Shown here: piece by piece, positions 26,751 through 35,691 of the stretch
Position numbering within the stretch: position 1 is the stretch's first letter
Layout: each line of letters starts with the position of its first letter
NCBI GenBank assembly: GCA_024236415.1
Contig: JACKKN010000001.1
Coordinates: 310,001 to 374,000, forward strand
Direction of reading: 5' to 3'
Source of the DNA: Hyphomicrobiales bacterium
Lineage (GTDB): Bacteria > Pseudomonadota > Alphaproteobacteria > Rhodospirillales > JACKKN01
Length of the DNA stretch: 64,000 nucleotides
Program-made: the position numbers and the translations under genes
Notes under the pieces: model-generated
Database searches by the model: none
What the model was told of the DNA's origin: nothing
Seen by the model: the letters and a program-made list of their open reading frames with translations, nothing else

Positions 26751-29737
26751 CGGCGCCGGCGCCCCGGCCCGGAAACGTCTTCACCATCCCGGCCGGGGTG
26801 CCCTTCGTCGACGCCCTGGCCGCCGGCATCCGCGACCGCGCCGGGCCCGACCCCCAGGCCCTGGTGCCCTACACCGTACTGCTGCCCACCCGGCGCGCCT
26901 GCCGCGCCCTGCGCGAGGCGTTCCTGCGCGGCGGCGACGGCCGGCCCCTGCTGCTGCCGCGCCTGATGCCGCTGGGCGAGCTGGACGACGAGGACCTGTC
27001 CCTGCTGGGCTGGGAGGCCGAGCCCGCCGGCGGCGCGGCCCTGGACCCGGACATCCCGCCGCCCCTGGGCGGCCTGCGCCGACAGTTGTTGCTGGCGCGC
27101 CTGATCCTGGCCCGGGCCGGAGCAGAAGAAACCGACATGACCCCCGACCAGGCGGCACGCCTGGCCCAGGAGCTGGCGCGCCTGTTGGACCAGGTGCATA
27201 CCGAACGCCTGAGCCTGGACGGCCTCGCCGACCTGGTGCCGGGGGACTTCGCCGACCACTGGCGCATCACCCTCGAATTCCTGTCCATCCTGTCCGACGC
27301 CTGGCCGGCGATCCTGGCCGACGAGGGCTGTCTGGACCCGGCGGCGCGGCGCAACCGCCTGCTGGATGCCCGCGCCGCGGCGTGGCGGGCGCGGCCGCCG
27401 GCCGGCCCGGTGATCGCCGCCGGGTCCACGGGGTCGATCCCGGCGACGGCGGACCTGCTGGCCGTGGTCGCCGCCCTGCCCACCGGCGCCGTGGTCCTGC
27501 CCGGCCTGGACCGGGACCTGGACGACGACGCCTGGTCGGCGCTGGAACCCTCCCACCCCCAGTTCGGCCTGGCCCGCCTGCTGGCCCACCTGGGCCTGGA
27601 CCGGGCCGCCGTCGCCGACTGGCCGGCGCCCGGCATCCAGGGGACGGCAGCGGACCGGGCCCGCCTGGTCAACACCGCCCTGCGCCCGGCGGCGGCCACG
27701 GGCGAGGCGGCGCGCCTGGACGGAGACCTGGCGGGCGGCCTGGACTCCGCCCTGGCCGGTGTCGCCCGGGTCGACTGCCCGACGGCGGTGGAGGAGGCGG
27801 CGGTGGTCGCCCTGGCCGTGCGCGAGACCCTGCAGACCCCCGGCCGCACGGTGGCGGTGGTGACGCCGGACCGGGCCCTGGCGCGGCGGGTCACCGCCGA
27901 GCTGCGCCGCTGGGGCGTGGAGGTGGACGATTCCGCCGGTTTGCCCCTGCACCAGACGCCGCCCGGGGCCTTCCTGCGCCTGACCGCCCGCATGGTGGCC
28001 GACGGCCTGGCCCCGGTGCCGCTGCTGGCGGCCCTGAAACACCCCCTGGCCGCCGGCGGCCAGGAGCCCGGCGCCTTCCGCGCCCGGGTGCGCGACCTGG
28101 AACGCGCAGTGCTGCGCGGCCTGCGCCCGGGGCCCGGGGTGGCCGGCCTGCGCGCCGCCGTGCGGGCCGCCGAACGCGGCGACCTGGAGCCTTTCCTGGG
28201 CGGCCTGGAGCGGGCGCTGCAACCCTTCGCCGCCGCCCTGTCGCGGCGCCGCGCGCCCCTGCGCGAGCTCCTGCGCGCCCACGCCGACGCCGCCGAGGCC
28301 CTGGCGGCCACGACGGAGGAAACCGGCGCCGCCCGCCTGTGGGCCGGCGAGGCCGGCGAGGCGGCCGCCGACTTCGTGGCCGAGCTGGGCGACACCGGCG
28401 ACCTGCTGGCCGGGGTCGACGGCGCCGACTACCCGGCCCTGCTGGAAACCCTGCTGGCGGCGCGGGTGGTGCGGCCGCGGTACGGCCGCCACCCCCGGGT
28501 GGCCATCCTGGGCCTGCTGGAGGCGCGGTTGCAGCACGCGGACCGGGTCATCCTGGCCGGCCTCAACGAGGGCACTTGGCCGCCCGAGGCGCCGGCCAGC
28601 CCGTGGATGAGCCGGCCCATGATGGCCCGATTCGGCCTGCCCCTGCCGGAACGGCGGGTCGGGCTGACCGCGCACGACTTCGTCCAGGGCTTCTGCGCGC
28701 CCGAGGTGATCGTCACCCGGGCCGAGCGCGACGAGGGCACCCCCACGGTGCCGTCGCGTTGGCTGGTGCGCCTGGACAACCTGCTGGGCACGGCCGGGGC
28801 GCGGCTGGAAAGCGGACCCTGGCTGTCCTGGGCCCTGGGGCTGGACACGCCCGGCGCCGTCACCCCAGTGAAGCCGCCCGAACCCCGGCCGCCGCTGGAG
28901 ATGCGGCCGACCAAGCTGTCCGTGACCCGGATCGAGACCTGGATCCGCGATCCCTACGCCGTTTTCGCCCGCCACGTCCTGGGCCTGGAGCCCCTGGACC
29001 CCCTGGACGCCGACGTGGGCGCGGCGGACCGGGGCATCGTCGTCCACAAGGCCCTGGAGCGGTTCGTCAAGGAACTCCCCGGCGACCTGCCGGCCGACGC
29101 CCTGGACCGCCTGCTGGCCATCGGCCACGAGGTCTTCCGCGCCTACCGCGACCGTCCCGCCGTGCAGGCGTTCTGGTGGCCCCGGTTCGAACGCATCGCC
29201 GCCTGGTTCGTGGACTACGAGCACCGCCGCCGCGCCGCCGGCGTGCGGACCCTGAAGACCGAGGCCAGGGGCGAGTTGCCCATCGCCGGCCCCGCGGCCA
29301 CATTCACCTTGAGCGGCGTCGCCGACCGCATCGACCGCCTGCCCGACGGCACCCTCGCCATCCTGGACTACAAGACCGGCGCGCCGCCCAGCGGCAAGCA
29401 GGTGGAGGCGGGCCTGGCGCCGCAGCTTTCCCTGGAGGCGGCCATGGCGGCGCAGGGCGGCTTCACGGACGTGGCGGCCGGCGAGGTGGCGCAGCTCGCC
29501 TACCTGCGCCTGTCGGGCGGCCGCCAGCCGGGGGAGGAGAAGGTCCTGAAGCTGGACGTGGATGAGGTCGCGGCGGCGGCCCTGGACGGCCTGACCAAGC
29601 GGGTCGCCACCTTCCAGATGCCCGAGACCCCCTACCGTTCGCGCCCCGTGCCCATGTTCGAGGGGCGCTTCGGCGACTACGACCACCTGGCCCGGGTCAA
29701 GGAGTGGCGGGCCGGGCCGGGGGGGGACGAGTCATGA
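26747..29737 (+). CDS. addB: Double-strand break repair protein AddB
   Basis: AddB (996 residues) is the second nuclease-bearing subunit of the AddAB helicase-nuclease that resects DNA ends and loads RecA. The C-terminal RecB-type nuclease motif is clear: GVADRIDRLPDG then ILDYKTGAPPSGKQVEAG near residue 873, with a following QL.LEAAM segment. The N-terminal helicase-like half lacks a normal Walker A (FTIPAGVPFVDAL), and no cysteine cluster for an iron-sulfur centre is seen near the nuclease domain, both as expected for the alphaproteobacterial type and unlike Bacillus AddB. The start is ATG 26747, in a four-base ATGA overlap with murU; the longer frame from 25937 is a shadow of murU. Confidence 0.95.
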   Translation: MTAPAPRPGNVFTIPAGVPFVDALAAGIRDRAGPDPQALVPYTVLLPTRRACRALREAFLRGGDGRPLLLPRLMPLGELDDEDLSLLGWEAEPAGGAALDPDIPPPLGGLRRQLLLARLILARAGAEETDMTPDQAARLAQELARLLDQVHTERLSLDGLADLVPGDFADHWRITLEFLSILSDAWPAILADEGCLDPAARRNRLLDARAAAWRARPPAGPVIAAGSTGSIPATADLLAVVAALPTGAVVLPGLDRDLDDDAWSALEPSHPQFGLARLLAHLGLDRAAVADWPAPGIQGTAADRARLVNTALRPAAATGEAARLDGDLAGGLDSALAGVARVDCPTAVEEAAVVALAVRETLQTPGRTVAVVTPDRALARRVTAELRRWGVEVDDSAGLPLHQTPPGAFLRLTARMVADGLAPVPLLAALKHPLAAGGQEPGAFRARVRDLERAVLRGLRPGPGVAGLRAAVRAAERGDLEPFLGGLERALQPFAAALSRRRAPLRELLRAHADAAEALAATTEETGAARLWAGEAGEAAADFVAELGDTGDLLAGVDGADYPALLETLLAARVVRPRYGRHPRVAILGLLEARLQHADRVILAGLNEGTWPPEAPASPWMSRPMMARFGLPLPERRVGLTAHDFVQGFCAPEVIVTRAERDEGTPTVPSRWLVRLDNLLGTAGARLESGPWLSWALGLDTPGAVTPVKPPEPRPPLEMRPTKLSVTRIETWIRDPYAVFARHVLGLEPLDPLDADVGAADRGIVVHKALERFVKELPGDLPADALDRLLAIGHEVFRAYRDRPAVQAFWWPRFERIAAWFVDYEHRRRAAGVRTLKTEARGELPIAGPAATFTLSGVADRIDRLPDGTLAILDYKTGAPPSGKQVEAGLAPQLSLEAAMAAQGGFTDVAAGEVAQLAYLRLSGGRQPGEEKVLKLDVDEVAAAALDGLTKRVATFQMPETPYRSRPVPMFEGRFGDYDHLARVKEWRAGPGGDES

Positions 29738-32700
29738 GCGCCCCGGGCGGCCTGGACACCCTGCTGCGGCGCCAGGTGGAGGCCGCCGACCCGGCCACCT
29801 CGGTCTGGTTCGCCGCCAACGCCGGCGCCGGCAAGACCCGGGTGCTGGTGGACAGGGTGCTGCGCCTGCTGCTGGCCGGCACCCGCCCGGCGCGCATCCT
29901 GTGCCTGACCTTCACCAAGGCGGCGGCGGCGGAGATGGCCAACCGCCTGGCCGACCACCTGGGCCATTGGGCGGCCATGGACGACGACGCCCTGACCCGG
30001 GACCTGGAGAAGTTGACCGGCGCCGCGCCCGAACCGGGCACCCTGATCACCGCCCGGCGCCTGTTCGCCGAGACCCTGGAGGTGCCCGGGGGCCTGAAGA
30101 TCCACACCATCCACGCCTTCTGCGAATCCCTGCTGGGCCGCTTCCCCCTGGAGGCGGGGGTGGCGCCCCACTTCTCGGTCATTGACGAGCGCACGGCCGC
30201 CGAGCTGCGCCGCGAGGCCCGGGACCGCCTGCTGACCCGGGCCTTCGGCCGCGGCGGCGAGGACATCCAGGCGGCGCTCTCCCTCCTGGCCGGGCTGATC
30301 GACGAGGAGTCCCTGGACCGCACCATGGGCGACCTGGACCGCCACCGCGGCCGCCTGGCGCGCATGATGGCCCGCCACGGCGGCGTCCCCGGGCTGGTGG
30401 CGCGGGCCGGTGGCGCCCTGGGCCTGGCCCCGGGGGAGGACCGGGCCGCCCTGCTGGCCCGGGCCCGCGACGGCGACCACGCCGGCCTGTTGCGCGCCTT
30501 CGCGGCCCTGGACCGGGGCACCGCCACGGACGCGGCGCGGGCGGCGGCCCTGCGCGCCTGGCTGGAAGGCGGCGGCGATTTCCAGGCCGACTGCGTCCCC
30601 ATCTTCCTGACCGCCGCCGGCGAGCCGCGCAAGCGCCTGGCCACGAAAGGCGTTGAATCGGCCGACCCGGGCGCCGTGGACATCCTGCTGGCCGAACAGG
30701 AACGGGTCATGACCGTGGTGGAGAAGCTGCACGCGGTGGCCATCGTCGAGGCCACCGGCGCCCTGCTGACCCTGGGCGCCGGGCTGCTGGACCTGTACCG
30801 GGAGCTGAAGCAGGCCCGCGCCCTGATGGACTACGACGACCTGATCGACGGCGCGCGGCGCCTGCTGGAACGGGACGGCGGCGTTTCCTGGGTGCTGTAC
30901 AAGCTGGACGGGGGCCTCGACCACATCCTGCTGGACGAGGCCCAGGACACCAGCCCCGACCAGTGGCGGGTGGTGGCGGCCCTGGCCGAGGAGTTCTTCG
31001 CCGGCGAGGGCGCACGGGACGAAGCCCGCACTCTGTTCGTGGTCGGCGACGAGAAGCAGTCCATCTACTCGTTCCAGGGCGCCGACCCGGACCGGTTCGA
31101 CGACATGCGCGCCCACTTCGCCGCCCGGGCCAAGGCCGCCGGCCGGCCCTGGCGGGCCGTGGACATGCCGCTGTCGTTCCGCTCCGGCTGGACCGTGCTG
31201 GGCGCCGTGGACCGGGTGTTCGACGACCCGGCGGCCCGCGACGGCCTGGGCGCCGGCGCCGGACCCATCCGCCACTTCGCCTACCGCGACGGCGCCGCCG
31301 GGCGGGTCGAGCTGTGGCCCGTGGAAACCCCGGCCGAGGAGGAGGACCGCGACCCCTGGGACGCGCCCCTGGACCAGGTGCCTGCCGAGAGCCCCCAGGC
31401 GCGCCTGGCCAAGCGCATCGCCGGGCAGATCCGCCGCTGGCTGGACGATGGGGAGGTCCTGCCCGCCGCCGGCCGGCCCATGGAGCCCGGCGACATCATG
31501 ATCCTGCTGCGCCGGCGCGGCGCCTTCGCCGAGCAGATGGTGCGGGCGCTGAAGGACGCGAACATCCCCGTGGCCGGCAGCGACCGCATGGTGCTGACCG
31601 AACAACTGGCGGTCATGGACCTGCTGGCCCTGGGCCGCTTCGTGCTGCTGCCCGAGGACGACCTGACCCTGGCCGAGGTGCTGAAGGGGCCCCTGTTCGG
31701 CCTCACCGACGACGACCTGCTGGCCCTGGCCTGGAACCGGGGCGGGCGGACCCTGTGGTCGGTGCTGCGCGATGCCGACGACCCGCGCCACCGGGCGGCG
31801 GCGGACCGCCTGGGCGGCCTGCTGGCCCGGGCCGACTACGCCCCGCCGTTCGAGTTCTACGCCGGCCTGCTGGGCCGCGACGGCGGCCGGCGGGCGGTGC
31901 TGGGGCGCCTGGGACAGGACGCCGCCGACCCCATCGACGAGTTCCTGGGCCTGGCCCTGCAGTACGAGCGCGAGCACGTGCCGTCCCTGCAGGGCTTCCT
32001 GGCCTGGATCGAGGCCAGCGAGACCGAGGTCAAGCGCGACCTGGAGCAGAGCCGCGGCGTGGTGCGGGTGATGACCGTGCACGGGTCCAAGGGATTGCAG
32101 GCCAACGTGGTGTTCCTGCCCGATACCTGCGCCGCGCCGGACACGCGACTCGACTCCAAGCTGTACTGGGACGAGGCCGATGACGTGGCGGTGTGGGTGC
32201 CGCACCGGGACGGCGCCGTGGCCCGCACCGAGGCGCTGCGTGAAGACGCCCGGGCGCGGGCCCTGCGCGAATACCGGCGCCTGCTGTACGTGGCCATGAC
32301 CCGGGCCCGAGACCGCCTGTACGTGTGCGGATGGGAGGGCGCGCGCGGCCGCGCCGAGGGCTGCTGGTACGACCTGGTGGCGCCGGCGGTCCAGGACAAT
32401 GGGACCGAGGTGGAGCTCCCCGGCGGCGGCACCGGCTGGCGCCTGGAACATCCCCAGACGGCGGCCGTGGAGCCGGCAGAGGCGGTGTCCGCCGCCGCCG
32501 CCGCGCCGCCGCCGCCGGCCTGGATCGCCACGCCGCCGCCGCCCGAGCCCGAGCCGTCGCGGCCCCTGGCCCCCTCGCGGCCCGAGGACGAGCCGCCCGT
32601 GCGCGCCCCCTTCGGCGCCGACGACGGGTTGCGGTTCCGCCGCGGGCGCCTGGTCCACCGGCTGTTGCAGCACCTGCCCGACATGGCGCCCGAGTCGCGC

Positions 32701-33153
32701 CCGGCGGCGGCCCGGGCGTTCCTGGCGCGGCCGGCCCACGGCCTTGGCCCGGACGAGGTCGAGGCGACGGCGGCCGAGGTCCTGGCGGTGCTGGACCACC
32801 CCGACTTCGCCGATCTGTTCGGTCCCGCCGGCCGCGCCGAGGTGCCCCTGGTGGGTGACATCGGCGGCGTGGTGGTGTCGGGCCAGGTGGACCGCCTGCT
32901 GGTCACCGACGACACCGTGACCATCGTCGACTTCAAGACCAACCGGCCGCCGCCGCGCGAGGTGGCCGCCGTGCCGGTCGTCTACCTGCGCCAGATGGCC
33001 ACCTACGGCGAGGCCCTGGGCCGCATCTATCCCGGACGGCGGGTGCGCTGCCTGCTGCTGTGGACCGACGGCCCGCGGCTGATGGAATTGCCCCGATCGG
33101 TCCTGACCAGCCATGCGCCCGGCGCGGGCTTGGGGCCGGCGCGGCCCGCTTGA
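29734..33153 (+). CDS. addA: Double-strand break repair helicase AddA
   Basis: AddA (1139 residues) is the UvrD-type helicase and nuclease of AddAB. Walker A ANAGAGKT (residues 28-35), LTFTKAAAAEM, ILLDEAQDTSPDQW (motif II), GDEKQSIYSFQGA, VMTVHGSKGLQA and YVAMTRARDRLYV motifs are present. The C-terminal nuclease site is VDRLLVTDD followed by IVDFKTN near residue 1066. A Pro-rich linker (about residues 920-965) separates helicase and nuclease parts. It starts in an ATGA overlap with addB, so the two subunits are made at coupled rates. The last codons overlap the trxA promoter. Confidence 0.96.
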   Translation: MSAPGGLDTLLRRQVEAADPATSVWFAANAGAGKTRVLVDRVLRLLLAGTRPARILCLTFTKAAAAEMANRLADHLGHWAAMDDDALTRDLEKLTGAAPEPGTLITARRLFAETLEVPGGLKIHTIHAFCESLLGRFPLEAGVAPHFSVIDERTAAELRREARDRLLTRAFGRGGEDIQAALSLLAGLIDEESLDRTMGDLDRHRGRLARMMARHGGVPGLVARAGGALGLAPGEDRAALLARARDGDHAGLLRAFAALDRGTATDAARAAALRAWLEGGGDFQADCVPIFLTAAGEPRKRLATKGVESADPGAVDILLAEQERVMTVVEKLHAVAIVEATGALLTLGAGLLDLYRELKQARALMDYDDLIDGARRLLERDGGVSWVLYKLDGGLDHILLDEAQDTSPDQWRVVAALAEEFFAGEGARDEARTLFVVGDEKQSIYSFQGADPDRFDDMRAHFAARAKAAGRPWRAVDMPLSFRSGWTVLGAVDRVFDDPAARDGLGAGAGPIRHFAYRDGAAGRVELWPVETPAEEEDRDPWDAPLDQVPAESPQARLAKRIAGQIRRWLDDGEVLPAAGRPMEPGDIMILLRRRGAFAEQMVRALKDANIPVAGSDRMVLTEQLAVMDLLALGRFVLLPEDDLTLAEVLKGPLFGLTDDDLLALAWNRGGRTLWSVLRDADDPRHRAAADRLGGLLARADYAPPFEFYAGLLGRDGGRRAVLGRLGQDAADPIDEFLGLALQYEREHVPSLQGFLAWIEASETEVKRDLEQSRGVVRVMTVHGSKGLQANVVFLPDTCAAPDTRLDSKLYWDEADDVAVWVPHRDGAVARTEALREDARARALREYRRLLYVAMTRARDRLYVCGWEGARGRAEGCWYDLVAPAVQDNGTEVELPGGGTGWRLEHPQTAAVEPAEAVSAAAAAPPPPAWIATPPPPEPEPSRPLAPSRPEDEPPVRAPFGADDGLRFRRGRLVHRLLQHLPDMAPESRPAAARAFLARPAHGLGPDEVEATAAEVLAVLDHPDFADLFGPAGRAEVPLVGDIGGVVVSGQVDRLLVTDDTVTIVDFKTNRPPPREVAAVPVVYLRQMATYGEALGRIYPGRRVRCLLLWTDGPRLMELPRSVLTSHAPGAGLGPARPA

Positions 33154-33178
33154 CGGGCCCGATCCCCGAACCTACATT
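33150..33178 (+). promoter_or_regulatory. Sigma70-type promoter of trxA
   Basis: TTGACG (33150-33155) and TACATT (33173-33178) are separated by exactly 17 bases. The -35 box overlaps the addA stop codon. Transcription would begin near 33185, leaving a leader of about 65 bases before the trxA ATG at 33251, so trxA can be expressed apart from addAB. Confidence 0.65.
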
Positions 33179-33250
33179 CTTTGGAGTCGGGCGCCGATTT
33201 TCCCGATCAGCGGACAAGCGCCCCGGCGCCAACTTTAAGGGATATGGAAT

Positions 33251-33568
33251 ATGCCGAAACAGGTAACCGACGACTCTTTTGACGCCGAGGTCCTGCAGTC
33301 CTCGACTCCCGTCGTCCTCGATTTCTGGGCCGAGTGGTGCGGGCCCTGCAAGCAGATTGCCCCGGCCCTGGAAGACCTGTCGAACGAGCTGGGCGAGAAG
33401 GTCACCGTCGCCAAGCTGAACATCGACGAGAACCCCATGACGCCGTCCAAGTATGGCGTGCGCGGCATTCCCACCCTGATGATCTTCAAGGGCGGCCAGG
33501 TGGCGGCGACCAAGATCGGCGCCATGCCCAAGGGCAAGCTGTTCGAGTGGGTCGAGCAGAACATCTGA
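33251..33568 (+). CDS. trxA: Thioredoxin
   Basis: A complete 105-residue thioredoxin with the active site WCGPC (Cys30, Cys33), the DFWAEW lead-in, buried Asp24, and the cis-Pro loop GIPTLMIF. It reduces protein disulfides in the cytoplasm and is recycled by thioredoxin reductase. AAGGGATATGGAAT precedes the ATG. It has its own promoter and a strong terminator, so it is a single-gene unit after addA, an arrangement often seen in alphaproteobacteria. Confidence 0.97.
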   Translation: MPKQVTDDSFDAEVLQSSTPVVLDFWAEWCGPCKQIAPALEDLSNELGEKVTVAKLNIDENPMTPSKYGVRGIPTLMIFKGGQVAATKIGAMPKGKLFEWVEQNI

Positions 33569-33590
33569 CCACTCCCACCGGGTTTCAAGG

Positions 33591-33619
33591 AAAAGCCCCG
33601 CCCGACGGCGGGGCTTTTT
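33591..33619 (+). terminator. Intrinsic terminator of trxA, probably bidirectional
   Basis: GCCCCGCC (33595-33602) and GGCGGGGC (33607-33614) pair around CGAC, flanked by four A residues on the left and five T residues on the right. It can end trxA and, read the other way with four T residues, the convergent cation exporter gene. Confidence 0.92.
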
Positions 33620-33634
33620 CGCGTCCGGGAACCC

Positions 33635-34270
33635 CTATTCCGCCGGCGCCGGCGACACCTGGCGCAGCTCGCCCAGGGCGCGGCGCAGGACGCGCACCGA
33701 GGCGCTGCCGGCCAGGCCGGCGATGATGGCCGCGACCAGCAGGTCGGGCCAGCCCGTGTGGGTGGCCCAGACACCGCTGGCGGCGGCGATGACGGCGATG
33801 TTGGCGATGGCGTCGTTGCGGCTGCACAGCCAGACGGATTCCATGTTGGCGTCGCCGCCGCGGAAGCGGAACAGCAGGGCGGCGCTGGTCACGTTGGCGG
33901 CCAGGGCCAGCAGGCCGACCCCGCCCATGACCCCGGCATGGGGCAGGTTGCCCAGGATCAGGCCGGCCACGGTGCTGCCGATCACCCACAGCGAGAACGC
34001 CCCCATGGCCGCGCCCTTCAGCAGGGCCGCCCGGGCCCGCCAGCGGGCGCCATGGGCCAGGGCCAGCAGGGTGATGGCATAGGTGGCGGCATCGGCCAGG
34101 AAGTCCAGGGCGTCGGCCTGCAGGGACACCGACCGGCCCCAGTGGCCGGCCACGGTCTCGCCGGCGAACATGGCGGCGTTGATGGCCAGGACCACCCACA
34201 GCACCCGGCGGTAGGCGCCGGTGGCGTCGGGCTGGTCGTGCCGATGGTCGTGGTCACAGCATGCGGACAT
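33635..34270 (-). CDS. Cation diffusion facilitator-type metal exporter
   Basis: This 211-residue membrane protein has about six helices and a metal-binding His/Cys-rich start (CCDHDHRHD). TM2 carries DALDFLAD, the D-xxx-D site of CDF exporters, and a later helix carries RNDAIAN in the place of the second site. It lacks the cytoplasmic C-terminal domain of larger CDF proteins, so it is a short form. The neighbour 8 bases upstream is an SmtB/CzrA-type repressor, which points to export of Zn, Co or a similar divalent ion driven by proton exchange. Start is ATG 34270. Confidence 0.85.
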   Translation of the reverse strand: MSACCDHDHRHDQPDATGAYRRVLWVVLAINAAMFAGETVAGHWGRSVSLQADALDFLADAATYAITLLALAHGARWRARAALLKGAAMGAFSLWVIGSTVAGLILGNLPHAGVMGGVGLLALAANVTSAALLFRFRGGDANMESVWLCSRNDAIANIAVIAAASGVWATHTGWPDLLVAAIIAGLAGSASVRVLRRALGELRQVSPAPAE

Positions 34271-34278
34271 GGCGGGTA

Positions 34279-34575
34279 TCAGTCCTCCCCTTCCCGGGGT
34301 TCGGCGACGTGGACCATCATGTCGGCGATGATGCGCCGCACGTGGTCGTCGTCGGCCGAGTAGAAGACGTGGCGCCCGCGCCGGTCGGCGCGCACCAGGC
34401 GCACGGCGCGCAGCAGGCGCAGGTGGTGGCTGACCAGGGAGGCCGAGGCGCCGACGGCGGCGGCGATGTCGCCCACGTTGCGCGCGTCCTCCAGGCAAGC
34501 CAGCAGGATGCGCAGGCGCGTGGCGTCGCCCAGCAGGCGGAAGACCTCGGCGGCCTCGAGGGCGTGGTCGGACAT
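34279..34575 (-). CDS. ArsR/SmtB-family metal-responsive repressor (CzrA-like)
   Basis: This 98-residue winged-helix protein has a recognition helix in SASLVSHHLRLLR and, in its last helix, the exact alpha5 metal site D-x-H-x10-H-x-x-E (segment DDH...HVAE) that binds Zn(II) or Co(II) in SmtB and CzrA. It has no Cys in the alpha3 position, so arsenic or cadmium sensing is unlikely. Metal binding should release it from DNA. It is followed by a CDF exporter gene 8 bases away, and a fitting operator-promoter is readable upstream, giving a self-regulated metal-efflux unit. AAAGG lies before ATG 34575. Confidence 0.93.
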   Translation of the reverse strand: MSDHALEAAEVFRLLGDATRLRILLACLEDARNVGDIAAAVGASASLVSHHLRLLRAVRLVRADRRGRHVFYSADDDHVRRIIADMMVHVAEPREGED

Positions 34576-34598
34576 GGCGGCCTTTCATCAAACAATCG

Positions 34599-34624
34599 TA
34601 TATTTGAACAAGTATTCATATATT
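34599..34624. promoter_or_regulatory. 12-2-12 operator for the SmtB/CzrA-type repressor
   Basis: Left half TATATTTGAACA and right half TATTCATATATT are separated by AG; nine of twelve positions agree when one half is reverse-complemented. Sequence and 12-2-12 spacing match the known SmtB/CzrA operator family (TGAA..A core). It begins 23 bases upstream of the repressor ATG and covers the -10 box, so bound repressor would block RNA polymerase. Confidence 0.85.
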
Positions 34625-34645
34625 AGATCGTGACGGCGGATGCAA
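34617..34645 (-). promoter_or_regulatory. Promoter of the repressor-exporter operon
   Basis: On the minus strand TTGCAT (34645-34640) is followed after exactly 17 bases by TATATG (34622-34617). The -10 box lies within the right half of the operator at 34599-34624. The leader would be about 35 bases. Confidence 0.65.
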
Positions 34646-34667
34646 GGATTTTCGCCGCAGTCGGCGG

Positions 34668-34688
34668 AAAAAACCGGCCTGCGGCCGG
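34668..34688 (-). terminator. Intrinsic terminator of the 2-hydroxyacid dehydrogenase gene
   Basis: On the minus strand CCGGCC-GCA-GGCCGG is followed directly by six T residues, 39 bases after the dehydrogenase stop codon. Confidence 0.88.
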
Positions 34689-34727
34689 AAAGGGATCAGG
34701 CCCGCGCCAGGTCGGGCCTCGCGCCGG

Positions 34728-35690
34728 TCAGGCCAGCCGGTCCCGCGGCGTCCCGCCGGCGAAGAAGGCGTCCAGGTTGTCCAGGGCCCGGAAGCCCATG
34801 GCGTCCCGCGTCTCCACCGTGGCGCTGCCCATGTGCGGCAGCAGGAAGGCGTTGTCCAGGTCCAGATAGCCGGCGTTCACCTTGGGCTCGCCCTCGAACA
34901 CGTCCAGTCCGGCGGCGCCCAGGCGGCCCGACTTCAGGGCCGCGATCAGGGCTTCGTCGTCCACCACCGGGCCGCGGGCGGTGTTGACCACGATGGCCCC
35001 GGGCGGCAACCACTCGATGGACTCGGCGTTGACCACGTGGCGGGTCTCGGGGGTGAGCGGGCAGTGCAGGGACAGGAACCGGCTGGCGGCGAACAGGTCC
35101 CGCACCGTTTCGTGGTAGGTGGCGCCCTGCTCCAGTTCGGCCGGCAGGCGGGTGCGGTTGTGGTAATGGATCTCCATGTCGAAGCCCCGGGCCCGCCGCG
35201 CCACCGCCTGGCCGATGCCGCCCATGCCCAGGATGCCCAGGCGCTGGCCCGTCACCTGGGCGCCCAGCATGTCGGTGGCGGTCCAGCCGCTCCAGGTGGA
35301 CTGGCGCACCATGGCCTGCCCCTCGGTGGCGCGCCGGGCGGCCGCCAGCAGCAGCAGCATGGCGATGTCGGCGGTGGCGTCGTTCAGCACCTCGGGCGTG
35401 TTGGTGACGGCGATGCCGCGCGCCTTGGCCGCCGCCAGGTCGATGTGCTCGTACCCGACCGAGAAGGTGGCGATGATGCGCACCCCGTCGGGCAGGGCGG
35501 CGATGGCGTCGGCGTTCATGGCCTCGGTGGCGGTCACCAGCAGGCCGTCCATGCCGGCGGCGCGGGCGGCGATGGTGGCCGCGTCCATCAGGTCGTCGCC
35601 GGGGTTCAGGGTGGCGTCGTAGTCGCGCTGGGCGCGGGCCTGGACGGCGTCGGGCAGGCGGCGGGTGAGGAGGATTTTGGGTCGGCTCAT
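34728..35690 (-). CDS. D-2-hydroxyacid dehydrogenase (glyoxylate/hydroxypyruvate reductase-like)
   Basis: The 320-residue enzyme has the family NAD(P) motif LGILGMGGIGQAVARRA, the catalytic Arg in NTARGPVVDDEAL, the Glu in DVFEGEP and the His in LLPHMGSAT. The best matches by eye are GhrB/GyaR-type reductases, which interconvert glyoxylate and glycolate or hydroxypyruvate and D-glycerate. ATG 35690 is one base after the stop of the AhpD-like gene, so both are on one transcript, ended by the terminator at 34668. The order of substrate preference cannot be told from sequence. Confidence 0.9.
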   Translation of the reverse strand: MSRPKILLTRRLPDAVQARAQRDYDATLNPGDDLMDAATIAARAAGMDGLLVTATEAMNADAIAALPDGVRIIATFSVGYEHIDLAAAKARGIAVTNTPEVLNDATADIAMLLLLAAARRATEGQAMVRQSTWSGWTATDMLGAQVTGQRLGILGMGGIGQAVARRARGFDMEIHYHNRTRLPAELEQGATYHETVRDLFAASRFLSLHCPLTPETRHVVNAESIEWLPPGAIVVNTARGPVVDDEALIAALKSGRLGAAGLDVFEGEPKVNAGYLDLDNAFLLPHMGSATVETRDAMGFRALDNLDAFFAGGTPRDRLA

Positions 35691-35691
35691 G

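Noticed and set aside
26711..29686. 991-codon antisense frame opposite addB, and 29677-33114 opposite addA
   Set aside because: Both are shadows caused by GC bias at third codon positions; AddA and AddB motifs are on the plus strand.
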